Source of the DNA: Fragilaria crotonensis
Taxonomy: Eukaryota > Bacillariophyta > Fragilariophyceae > Fragilariales > Fragilariaceae
DNA length: 64,000 bases
Reading direction: 5' to 3'
Assembly: GCA_022925895.1 (NCBI GenBank)
Contig: JAKSYS010000226.1
Location: 1 to 64,000, forward strand
Below, in pieces: positions 11,140 to 22,245 of this stretch. Under the pieces are notes generated by a model. It had not been told where the DNA came from and searched no databases. It saw only the letters and a list, made by a program, of their open reading frames with translations. Within the stretch, counting starts at the first letter, position 1; each line of letters begins with the position of its first letter. A program made the translations under genes and the position numbers.

Positions 11140-14100
11140 CTAAGCATCGATACACCTGTTCTCTTTGTTGCATTCATCCCCGTCTTCTTCGATGAAGCTG
11201 AGTTCCTCAACAACTACAAGTTGTTTGATTCGCTTGACTGCTCGATGGGCTGCCTTCTTCTTGGCACGAATCGCCTTTCGACCCGCGGCTTGGTTCTCCT
11301 GGCCAAGAAGGGAATAATCGCCAAGTTTGATCTCCCACTCATCCAGACATGTTTTCATGTCAGCTTTCGCGAACTTCTTGGCTCGTGATGCAATAGAGAG
11401 AAAGCTTTTCTTCACTTCGTCGTCGAAAAGAGCGTCCTTGTATAATCGGAATAGCTCGGTCAGTGTCTTGACGGAGCGTTCGTTTATCTTGAGTTGGGCG
11501 ATGCAGAATGCTAAATCTGCCTTCTGAGGCATTGATTCGCATTTCGGAAACCTGTGCAAAAGCTTTTCCACCAGCATTTCGTTCTGTCGCTCCTTCTTGA
11601 TGAAGGCAAGGAGGAACGCCATAATAATCCGAAAATCTTCCTGTTTCATGGATTGCTGACTAAGCTTGCTGATAATATCTGGCAGCAAATTGTAGATCGG
11701 ATTGTTAGATCGCTTGCTGAGCTCGAAGAATAGTAGTCGTGACATGTCAACAATTCTTGGGTCTTCATCACGAAGACACATGGCAATCTCACAGACTTGA
11801 CCCTTTACCTTCACCATATCGTTCAAGATTAAGTGTGTCAAAACCATCAAGGTGTGTCGTCTAACTTTTGTTGACGAGTCGCGAAGGCATGCGTATAGGC
11901 GAGGTGTGTACGGCTCAACTTCGTTTGGAAAACGAAAGGCGTGATCACCGAGAGCCACGACGGTATTTGCACGAAGTATGGTATCGTGTTCTGGAGCGTC
12001 GTCAAGGACAGTGAATATGAGAGGCAAGTGATCTTCACAGAACGAAATTGAAATGCACATGAATTTCGAAAGTGCGATGGATGCACTTTGTCGAAGAATT
12101 TCTGACTGGAATTTTTGCCCTTCATTTCCAACGACTCGGACTAGCAGAGGAGTAAATTTACTGATGAGGCCACGACCGAGAATCTCTTTCTCCGATATGT
12201 CAGCGAAGCGACGTTCGTTTTCTGCCTCTACTTCAGCTGCTACTCCAAGTTCAGCTTCAATGGCATCCTCGGTGCTACCATGGTTATCTCCATTCTTCGA
12301 CTTAGCCTTATCGGCGGTTTCTTGATTCTTCAGTGACTTCATCGCATTAGCACGGCGTAGGGCGCCGCTCAAAAACTCAGTGTAGACCAATAGTTTCAGA
12401 GCGATGTGTCCAAGTACAAAGAAGAAACGAGCAAGGCACAGCGAATGACAGGTGTGAGGCCTGTCATTGCCACCTATCCCAAATGTCGTTGCTGCCATTG
12501 CACTGATAATATTTGCACATTCGACTTCAGCAGCTTGGGACACCACAAATAAGGCATCAATAGATTGTTCAGCTGCAGAAAACCAGGCGAGAGTGTCTTT
12601 GGCCTCGTCGTCAACACACCAGTCGCCTCTCACGACGATGGAAAGGCGTTCGATAATCTGTTCCAGAACGATTGCCTTGGCCGAGGAGGGTTCTAAATTC
12701 GATATGCTGATTCTCTGAAGAGCACTTGCGGCTGCAGTAGCAGTTTTCCAATCCTTTCGTTCCTCTGTGTAATCACCAAGGCCGGCCTCCATCAAAAGTT
12801 TGAGGCGACTAGCACTATCCACAATGGAACGATCAGCACTTGCTGCCATGGAAAGGAGAGACAGGGCCGCCGAGCGTGCGTCTCCTTTTGCCTTTGCTGC
12901 GATGGACCAAAGTATCAAAAAGACATCCGCAGGAATGCGTTCCTGAGAAACCAGTTTTCGCAGCGCTTCCTCAATCGACGCCAACTCACTGACCGAGGCC
13001 CTACCAACAAGAACCAGCAGGTTGTGAGCAATTTGGTTGTCTGAGAGATTTTCTTTCCCGTCAGTACCTGGTATGGCAATAAACACTTCAACGAAAGCCA
13101 GGAGAACCTCTTCTCGAATGCATGCCTCGTTGGACCACATCAAGGCAAGGGCTTGCTTCATACCAGTCATGGCACACGGAAGCTGAAAAGAGCGAGCTCG
13201 GACGAAAAATCGGAGTGCCTCTGTGACATCACTGGTATTCGAAGATAGCAGCATGCCCTGGCATGCGTCATTGGCGTACTCAAACTTTTCAATGAAGTCC
13301 AAAGCTGACTGCGAGAATTTTAGAGCTCGAACGTTGGATCTGAACTCGTCCTGGGCCTCGGAGAGCTCCACGGTGTGTTCTAGCGTATCAGCTTCGGCGA
13401 TGGCTGCTGACAGAGCAGCTTGGTCTACCTGCTGGAGAGCTTTGTAATCGTCACCGGCTTCAAGGCGAGCCGCTTCGTGTGCGGCCTTGAGATCTTCCGG
13501 CATGTTCGCCTTCAACATTTCATAACATTCACCAAGCTTAATTCGATAAGGCTTGGGGTCAAGCGATCCTAGAAATGGATTGTGCTCCAACAAAGCAGTC
13601 AAAAGCTAAAGATGATGATTATGATGAGCGAACAGAACAACAAACAACTCAACACAGCAAGCCAGCAAAATTACCTGCATTGCACTTCGTCGAACCACGA
13701 CTGTTTTGTCGCGCAAACGGTCTGCAGCCAGAGTTGTGACGGGCATAAGCCTGTCAATCGGAAGCGCGTTGGCGGAGACGATCGAAATCCATGCCTTGAG
13801 GACAGCCCCACGCGTGAAGGAGCTGACGTCAAGTGCACGATCGCAAAGAATATCGAGAAGGGCATTTTGGGACTTCGACAAGTCCATATTGCTGCTATCC
13901 TCGTTCTCTGGTGCATCTCCAACTGTGCCAATATAAACCAGAATGTGTCCGATCGCGGTAACGATAGCAGAGCGAAGCGAGTAAGGTTCTGAGTTTAAAT
14001 GAGGGAGAATTTGGGATATGGCTGTCAAGACAATGCGAGGTCGCATACGTGCAAGATCACTTATAAACGGAGTGAGGTTTCTAATTCCACTGGCTTTTGC

Positions 14101-15076
14101 CCCCTCACCACCCGCTGGATTCAATCGACCGATTTCGCGAATGAGTTCCACGGCAAGCCGATTTGTGGGATTTTCGTTGACCATGCAACAGAGCTCAGCA
14201 ATAAGAGGAGCGATGTGCTCATATGCATGCAAGAGATCAACGAGAGCCGCAACGATGGTGTTCAGAAGGTGCTCGGATGAGTCGATAGTAGCTGCAAGCA
14301 TTTCAAGAGCGGCGTCACCAGAAGCAGCCTTCCGTGCGACTACACCGGTCGCGCTCTCTAACATTTGGTAGGCAATGCGACAAGGGAGCAGCGCGACGGC
14401 CTCGTCGGCAACGCCTCGTTGCCACAAATAAGAACGATGCTTGCACATGGCTTGCGAAGCTGTCAACATGGCTTGGGCGCAACATGCACGAAGTATATCG
14501 CGTTCGGCGTTATCCACTTTGTTGTCGGCTCGGCGATCTAGGCCGTTCGAACCCTTGGCTTCAGATTCAATGAAGAACATAACCGAGAACAGCATATAAA
14601 GATGAAACGCAAAAGCTGCTCGGAATTCTTGAGACACTTGACCATCATTGTTCGAGGATGCAAATTCAACAAGAATGCGACACAAAGAGTGGACAGACTT
14701 GCAAAGCGCATCGATGAGGCGTTTTTTCGTGAGGCCCGCGATTGATGATGATTTTCTACGGGCCGTCGTCAGAAAATTTTGAAGAAAAAACGTAAAACGA
14801 CTCCGTTCCTTCGACTTACCTTACAAGTGTATACAGTGCTTGCATTCTATCTTCATTGTTCCACGCCTCCTCTCCATCGCTGTCTGATTCGAACAGGACG
14901 ATTGACGAGTTAGCGAGAGTCCTATTACTCGTTTCGATGGATAAAACCAACACGTCGAACGACTCTGCTCTTGCCGCTTCGTCATCGTCATCAAAATCTT
15001 CTGGATACGGAAGAAGATTGTAAGGGGCCCTTTCCAGGTCATGGAGCGCCGACGGGATCGGGAAGCTGTTTGCCAT
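11140..15076 (-). CDS. NCAPD2: condensin complex subunit 1 (CAP-D2)
   Basis: Exons 15076-14820, 14755-13675 and 13605-11140, about 1,267 residues, the usual size of the family. The introns are 64 bp (phase 2, GTAAGT..GTAG) and 69 bp (phase 0, GTAATT..TTAG). CAP-D2 is the HEAT-repeat subunit of condensin I, which compacts chromosomes in mitosis. The decisive segment lies in the condensin-1 (Cnd1) domain, about residues 980-1110: KVRRHTLMVLTHLILNDMV, followed by KGQV and IYNLLPDIISKLS, nearly as in animal CAP-D2. This separates it from CAP-D3. The rest is helical repeat sequence, and the C-terminus is Lys-rich. Start chosen at MANSFPIP, the first ATG of exon 1. A Copia element lies 90 bp upstream of this ATG, so the native promoter has been split or replaced. 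Confidence 0.95.
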
Positions 15077-15166
15077 CGTTGCTTTTAGTGCTCTTATGAA
15101 ACCAACAATTAAAACGATTTGAATCCGTGTTTTGAAAATTTTTGCCTTTGCATCGGTCGGAATACT

Positions 15167-15310
15167 TGATTTATTGTATGCGTTGTACGGTACACGACTG
15201 TACAGTATGCGGTACAATAGCTCGATCTCACAACTTGACCTATCCCATGATCTATACCCGTTACTAGCATATCGTTGCACCGTCTCCCTTAGCACGTCTA
15301 CTTTTACTCA
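15167..15310 (+). repeat. left LTR of Copia fossil
   Basis: 144 bases starting TGATTTATTG and ending TTTTACTCA, repeated at 21,074-21,218 with one base of length difference. TG...CA ends fit an LTR. It is short for a Copia LTR. Confidence 0.9.
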
Positions 15311-18300
15311 GTTTATCAGACCCATCGCTCTGGATGATGACGGACGAGGTCATCTGACGATTTCGATGGCAATGTACATGCTCTTAGTGAATAGGGCTGC
15401 TCCCTTCGCTCGCGTCGAGTGACTCGTCAGCTGTGCCCAGGCATGCGTTGAACTGCCATAAAAATTACCCGTTGAAACCAGTGAACCATAACATGCGAGA
15501 TGGTGCATGTGGCCTGAATCGGAATGAGGTGATTCGCTGATCCCCATTCAATTTGTCGAACCGATCTCGACAACCGATTGATGGATTGATCACATCCATC
15601 CTTCGATCCGTACCATCGCGGATGAAAGATTCATACATCGCCCGTTAGGCAAGAGTATATATTATACAGTACGAATGATTATACTCGCACTGGCGTAATA
15701 CGTGATCTCCGTTGAACGCATCCAACAGGGATTGACCCCGGAACTTCAGGGAGGGTCCTTGATCGCTCTTTCGGTTCTCTCCCGGTTTTGAGTTCTACGC
15801 CGACATGGATATCCTGCAATGCGCACAGCCTTTTGCCGTATCGGGTTCTACGAACAGGCTGCACAAGCCCTCGTCGAGGACCAGGGCACCAACTCCTATA
15901 GGAGATCAGACTTCTGTCTGATGACAAGATCGAAAGACGCCCCGGAGGAACGATTCCTCCACCCAACGGGGCCGCCGTTGGACCCGCGCAGGTCCAGAAC
16001 CGTTCTACCTTCTCCGTCAGGCACCAGGTGCCTCGGAGTTGTACAGTGGTCATCGCAAACGTTACGCTCGACAACATTTGCAGCATTTGCGAATATCGTG
16101 AGTACGAATCCACCACAAGTATCCTGATGACTTGCCCGTCATCAACTTGAAGGACTGGCCGAAAGGATAGAAGCCATCGGCAAATGCCCGCCCACGCTTG
16201 GTGGTTGAAGAATATAAAATCCTGCTAGCGTACACCATTTGTGAGACCGAGGCGATTGCGCCAGATGAGGAGAACTTCCCAACAAGTGCAAGACGAAATG
16301 ATAGCGACGGCAGATCCTGTCTACCTTGTCAATCGTAAGAAGGTAGGGTACAGGGTCTTGCTCGCGTATCACTCGTAAAGGCCCTGTCTGGACGAATGAC
16401 AAACCAGCGCGGAAACTGGAGATGGTAGGATGGCCTATTAAAGCTTCTACGGCCATTACTTGGGCCCGCCGCATGGCCACGATGGCCGAAGACAAGCTGG
16501 AGTATACAGTCTACCACAGCGAGCAGCGTCGCTCGAATTTCGACAAATACGTGCACAAGCAGCAGCACTTGGTGTTGGAAGGCTTGATAGAGCACGGACA
16601 TGTGGGTATTGATCCACATTCGAAGGCTCGACACTTGTCTTGTTGATGGTATCAAAACCGACAAGTTTGATGCCGTCAAAACTCGCATTACATCTGTGGA
16701 AATGTTGCGTTCCGACTTTGAAGAAGCGTGCGTAACTTTATCCCTGGTCTACATTTGCCAGACTTCGAAGAAAGGATCTTGCTTCCAAGCGCCTCAAGTG
16801 TGGCATGGCGCGAGTGATAGTGTGATAACGAAGCGCAAAGAGAGCGACGTGCCGTCAACCGCTAGATGTCCCAATCGGCGATGCAACTGAAGAAGACCTC
16901 GGTTGCAGTAATGACAGCACTCTCTTTTCACAGGACTCCGGCATGTCAGCCGATGAGCCTTGCAACGTGTGCAAACAATGGCACCAGCAATCGCATGAAC
17001 GCGGCGCTCACGCGCCAGAAGAAAGTCTCTAACGAAGAGCCCAAGAAGTGATGCTGTGCACGCTTGGCCGCCATTCGAACGTTGGGATTGCTCGACAAGT
17101 CGGTTGCCCATGAATCTGCATCCGACCACTGTGCCATAGTAGGCAGTAATTGTTTAGTAGTCCGTGACTACGATCGTCAGATAAAACGTGTCGGGTTACA
17201 ACACATCAGGTCCTGTCGCCACGGATCTTTAAACTGTTTCGGCGGCGCTCGCGTTTGATGATTTCGTAAGCGGTGAAACAGTGATTCGTCTCATGGTTCA
17301 TCAGGCGATACATATCCCTGATATCGCACCGAATGATGTTATTCTTGTGAACAACATTCCTCGTTTCTTAACCGAAAATGGCAATGACCTGACACACTCG
17401 TTGCTGGTGATTCCCACCGCTGACGACACCTCCGCCCCGTACGTGTCTCCGCTCTCGGTGCGCGGCGTCACCTTGACCTTTCGGACGCGACAGTCGCCCA
17501 TTGAAGCATATGGGACGCTCCCTCATGTTACGCTCACGGGCGAAGATCTCCCGTGGGACCCCTATGACAACGTTTTCACCGACGAGGAAGCTGCCCTCAC
17601 GAAATACCTGTTGGAAACAGGGGACCGAATCGGAGCACCGCCACCGTCCAGGCGACTACTATGCTCGGTTTCCAACATGTAATTCGCTCGGAAACAGGGG
17701 ACCGAATCGGGGCACCGCCACCATCCAGGCGACTACTATTCTCGGTTTCTAACATGCATTCGCTCGCAAGCGAATTACAGAATTATAACGAGGACTCGAT
17801 GCGACGCGCGACTGCATCGCTTCGGTCGTTGCTCGCCGGAAAGCCATTTGGTCCTCAACGCTAGTTGGCAAGGGATTGGGGAATTAACATGCAAACTGCG
17901 AAGCGTATGCTGTACCATATACATGACGACTCGTCAATGTGCTGGCGTAGTACTACGCACCACCGTACTGCATCCGATGCTGTCACGTCGGCTCTGCACT
18001 AACGTCTATCAGCTACGGTACCTGGTACCGTTGTCATTCACATCGCCTGATTGCTTCTTCACTGACACTCTGATATTGAATACTACTAATTCGCGAAGGA
18101 ATTGTAAATATGTACAAGTATTCGCAACGTCCGATGGCTGTGTCGTGCGTACTGTGTACACCATGATGAAAACGGACCACGGAGCCACACACGCTGTGGT
18201 CAAAACCTGCGGAGGCCGCAATCAGACAATGGAAGAAGGGTGTCGGGAGGCAAACGATTCGATCCGGTACGCCCAAGCGCCTTTGGGATGATTGCCTGGA

Positions 18301-21073
18301 ATGAGAGGCGTATGTTAGATTTCTAACCACGCACGACATCTGTAAACTTGACGGGTGAGGCCGTTTCCAGCGGCTGAACTGCTGTCGTACCACCATTTGC
18401 GCTGTTCGAGTGCATCGCTGGTGTTGGGCCACGATTTGGGCCCTGATATCCAGAAGGTCCCGCCCGCTATGACAAGGAAAGTCCTTACTAAGCGGAATGG
18501 CCAAACGGTTTATTGTTCGACTGTTCGCTTGTTGACGCCAGACAAATTGGCGGACGAGTCGATGAAGAAACAAAGTGCGAGGACTTTACGGAGAAGGCAA
18601 ACTCGATTCTAGGGACGAATACAAATGTGAGGATTTTGCGACAAACCCAGGATTTGTTGACCTAGAGACTCTGCCTAACATTCTCGAATTACGTCGATGA
18701 TGATGACGGCGAAGTGTCTTGAGTTCCTGACGCCGATGATGAGCCTGGTGCTGACACGTTCAATCAGTCTATTAGGGCCGAGGTGACTCTGCCAAACGAC
18801 GATAAGATATTGAGTGCAAAGGTTCAAAGCTGACAGGTTGCACTTGCTTGATGGAAGTCCTGTTTGAAGGGCGAACCACAATCTGATCTTGCTTGGACAC
18901 TCGAACTTTTAATGTTGAGTTCGCCGACGGCCAAACGGCAGAACTATCGGCCAACGTGATGATGCAGAAGACGTATACAATGTGCAACACAGAGGGCAAT
19001 CGATTTCTCCTGCAGAAGGGGATTGTTCATCATGAAGAAGACGGTTCTGCGGTCTAACTTGCAGATATGCTCGTCCAGCACGGATTGAATCGCCATCATC
19101 GCGAAACGACAAAGGGTTGGCAACTCTATGTCGAATGGAACAAGGAAGCATTTGTTCATGAGAACAACTCGCGGACTTGGAAGAGTCCAATCCCGTGGAG
19201 TTTGCTGACTATGCAATCGCTCAAGGAATCAAGAGCGAACCCGCTTTCGCGTGGTGGGTCCCATTCACAATTAAAGCGGCGCGATCGGATAATTGCGACT
19301 ATAAATAACCGATACTACAAGCGGGTGCATAAATTTGGACTCGAAGTTCCAAAACATATGAGGATTGCACCCGCGTCGACCTCGAAAACGGTAACATTTT
19401 ATGGCGGTATGCCTTTCGGACTGAGATGACTAAGGTGCGAATAGCCTTTCAGGTAATGAGAGGTGACTCGGAACCTCCTCCATTTTAGGAAGACCCACTG
19501 CCATCTTGTTTTTGATATTCAGATGGACGTCGAACGGAAAGCTTGCTTGGTGGCCGGCGGCCACGTGACGAAATCGCAGCCTACGTATGTGGCATACGCA
19601 AGCGTTCTTTCAAACTATTGGCTGATCTCAACGACTTAGAGGTGACAGTTGCCAACATTGAAAATGATTACCTGACGGCACCAGAGAGTGAGAAGATCCG
19701 GTGTCGACTCGGTCTGTTATTTGAGGCCAATGCTGAAATAGCGGCAGCAATTGTTCGGGCACTATACAGTCTTTGAACTGCTGATGCAGATTTCATGTAT
19801 CGTTTGGCCGACTACATGATTGCGGCGTTTGGGCTGAGGATCATGCGTGGCAGATCCGGATGCGTGTCTAAGGTCTACCTCTATTTGCGACCCTGAGTTT
19901 TACTTGGGTACGACGTTGTGAAATGCCACCACGTTGCCGAACGGAGTGCAACGTTGGGCGATGAGCGAGTTCGTCCAGTGAGTACATCCACGAGGCCGTG
20001 CACAAACGTTCAGAAGTTCCATGATGTAAACTTCCCACGCGGCATTGGATATAGCAAGCAGAGAGACCGTTCCTTCCAGCTATGTGCCTGGAGTCGATGT
20101 TACTAGCCCGTTGTTGGACGCGACCTCTCTTCGTTCTCCCAGACGCAGATTGGTGTTCTGCGATGGTGCATTGACTTGGGGCGAATCGATATCACAACTG
20201 AGATGTCGGAGTTGTTGTTTTTGTCTTGCTCAAGCGACCTCGTGACGGCCATTTGACCGCTGTCTTTTATACTTCGCGACTATCTCAATACGAAGAAATA
20301 CAACGCAAGGACTGCGTTCGACCCGACGTATCTCGTGATAGACATGCCCTCGTCTAAGTAATGCGATTGGAAGCAATGTTACGGGAACGTGAAGGAGGCG
20401 AAACCTCCGAATACGCCGGAGCCACAAGGGAAGCAGTAGATCTTTGCCTACTTGTGGATTCCGATCATGCCGGAGCTTCACGAACAGGTGAATTAGCTTC
20501 ATCATCAACATGAATCAGCAGCCGCTGATTACGTGGTTCTTCTCAAGGAAACAGTCCACGATTGAGACTAGTGTCCTCGGGGCCAAATTCGTGGCAATGA
20601 AGCAAGGCATGGGTACTCTTTGCAGTCTTCGCCACAGGCTCCGAATGATGGGTGTACAGCTATCCGGTCCCTCCTTCATTTGTTTGGGGACATGTGATAC
20701 ACAACACGCAACGACCCGAATCGACTTTGAAAAAGAAGTCCAATTCCGTACGTAATCATACAGTTCGCGAGGCGGTAGCTCTGGGTGAATGTCTGACTGG
20801 ACATGTGTCAATCCACGACAACCCCGCGGACATAAGTATGAAGTTTATCCCAGGTGGACAGAAGTATGATCACCTTGTGGGATTGATCTTCTACGACCTT
20901 GCCGATCATCGTTGATAACCCCCTCATTGAGGTTCGAAGGGTTCTACGGGTTACCTTGATCGTCTTTTGACGACTAAATATCACTTTGATCCGATGTTTC
21001 GTTTACATCTTGCTCGCTATATTACGACGAACTAAGCGACTCGCCCGACTTCGTCTGATTAGTTCGAGGGGAC

Positions 21074-21218
21074 TGATTTATTGTATGCGTTGTACGGTAC
21101 ACGACTGTACAGTATGCGGTACAATAGCTCGATCTCACAACTTGACCTATCCCATGATCTATACCCGTTACTAGCATATCGTTGCACCGTCTCCCCTTAG
21201 CACGTCTACTTTTACTCA
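21074..21218 (+). repeat. right LTR of Copia fossil
   Basis: 145 bases, identical to the left LTR apart from one extra C. It is preceded by a purine-rich tract and followed by TACT, the same bases that precede the left LTR. Confidence 0.9.
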
Positions 21219-21675
21219 TACTGGCTTTGACAATCGACAAGACAATACTGGTATGCATATGACATACCAGTACATGAAGCTTACTCAGACGGTAGGCTAC
21301 GACATACTGTAGTATGTTCATAGTACGACCTTGAATAGCATACAGTAGGTCTACTCCAGTATTGTGATGCTCCATTTTGTATGTCTACACCAGTCCACGT
21401 TCTGAAAGATATGCTATTTATATGTCGTACTCACAAAGCATGTATGCATTATATTCATACATATAACATTCACGTCTGTATGTGGACTGTATTTTATTTT
21501 GTTGCAATTATGGAATTTATGTATGTACAATAATGTACAAAAAAATCAACTCGACAGCATGAGGTCGTACATATGAGGTATGACGTATGATGACGTATCA
21601 CACTGACCACTGACCGCGCAACATATCATGCTAGCCTAAAATACTTTCCACTCTCCCCTCTCCCGTCTCCTCACC
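21219..21675. other. intergenic DNA upstream of plastid membrane protein
   Basis: No gene. It is rich in GTAC/CATAC palindromic words up to about 21,400 and then AT-rich. With the 90 bases on the other side of the Copia element it made up a head-to-head intergenic region of about 547 bp between CAP-D2 and the gene at 21,676. Just before that gene, CTCTCCCCTCTCCCGTCTCC is a pyrimidine-rich leader. Confidence 0.5.
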
Positions 21676-22194
21676 ATGGGAAAACCATTTCAAATAGCAT
21701 TCCTCGCGACACTTATCGCCTTGACGACGATCCTCCCTACTCTCGCTTTCTTCACTCCTTACAAGTCTACTTCGTCAATCGTCTCACCGTTCAAATTTTC
21801 GGGCGACAACCAAAATGAATTCTTTTCTGTGGGTTTGAGCGAATCCGATCAAGGTGTCGTAGGCGCCGTGGGAACCGCCGCCTCTCTCATCACCCTCTAC
21901 TCCGAATACACACTCAAAACTACGGGATGCGGTCTTCCCGCTGGACCTGCAGGATTGTTGGGCCTGGCGGAGGGATTGAGTTACCTCAGCGTCGTAGGGA
22001 TTGGTGCCTTTTCATTGTACACGAAACTGAAACAAGGTCGCGGCCTTCCTGCAGGTCCTGGTGGACTACTCGGAGCGGCCGAAGGGCTTTCGTTTCTAGC
22101 TATTGTTGCGGGTCTCGTTGTTCTGGTCTTCCAAATTGTGGACTACAACTACATACCGAACGCGGTACCTATGGAAGGCGGCATGTGCAATTGA
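21676..22194 (+). CDS. predicted plastid membrane protein with GLPAGP repeats
   Basis: 172 residues, no intron, start at CACCATGG. Residues 1-25 form a signal peptide ending ..PTLA, followed by FFTPYKS. An Ala|Phe junction then a Ser/Thr/Lys stretch is the bipartite plastid-targeting signal of diatoms (ASAFAP-like). The mature part holds two copies of a roughly 27-residue unit, G-[CR]-GLPAGP-[AG]-GLLG-x-AEGLS-[YF]-L, each followed by a hydrophobic segment, with another hydrophobic stretch before the first copy (VVGAVGTAASLITLYS). This suggests a small multi-span membrane protein with internal duplication, possibly of thylakoid or plastid envelope. The function is not known to me. It is tail-to-tail with HIRA, 51 bp apart. 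Confidence 0.8.
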   Translation: MGKPFQIAFLATLIALTTILPTLAFFTPYKSTSSIVSPFKFSGDNQNEFFSVGLSESDQGVVGAVGTAASLITLYSEYTLKTTGCGLPAGPAGLLGLAEGLSYLSVVGIGAFSLYTKLKQGRGLPAGPGGLLGAAEGLSFLAIVAGLVVLVFQIVDYNYIPNAVPMEGGMCN

Positions 22195-22245
22195 AACTGT
22201 CGTGAAGCAGGTCAACTCGATAGGACGTAGGAATACCTTAGTTAG

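Larger units (their letters stand above)
15167..21218 (+). mobile_element. broken Ty1/copia retrotransposon, CoDi type (fossil)
   Basis: About 6.05 kb bounded by direct LTRs. TACT (15163-15166 and 21219-21222), or ATACT if the last LTR base is counted, flanks it as target duplication. A purine run GAGGGGA lies just before the right LTR. On the + strand one can recognise pieces in Copia order: gag-like sequence (about 16.4-16.75 kb), protease region (about 17.3-17.5 kb), integrase core (about 18.0-18.3 kb), reverse transcriptase (about 19.1-19.8 kb) and RNase H (about 20.5-20.9 kb). The wording of these pieces matches the CoDi lineages of diatoms. The coding part is heavily broken, with well over ten breaks. 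The two LTRs differ by a single base, so the insertion itself looks young. Confidence 0.9.

Noticed and set aside
15077-15295. N-terminal extension of CAP-D2 upstream of 15,076
   Set aside because: The open frame continues upstream but has no ATG, and runs into the left LTR of the Copia element. The MANSFPIP start is the natural one.
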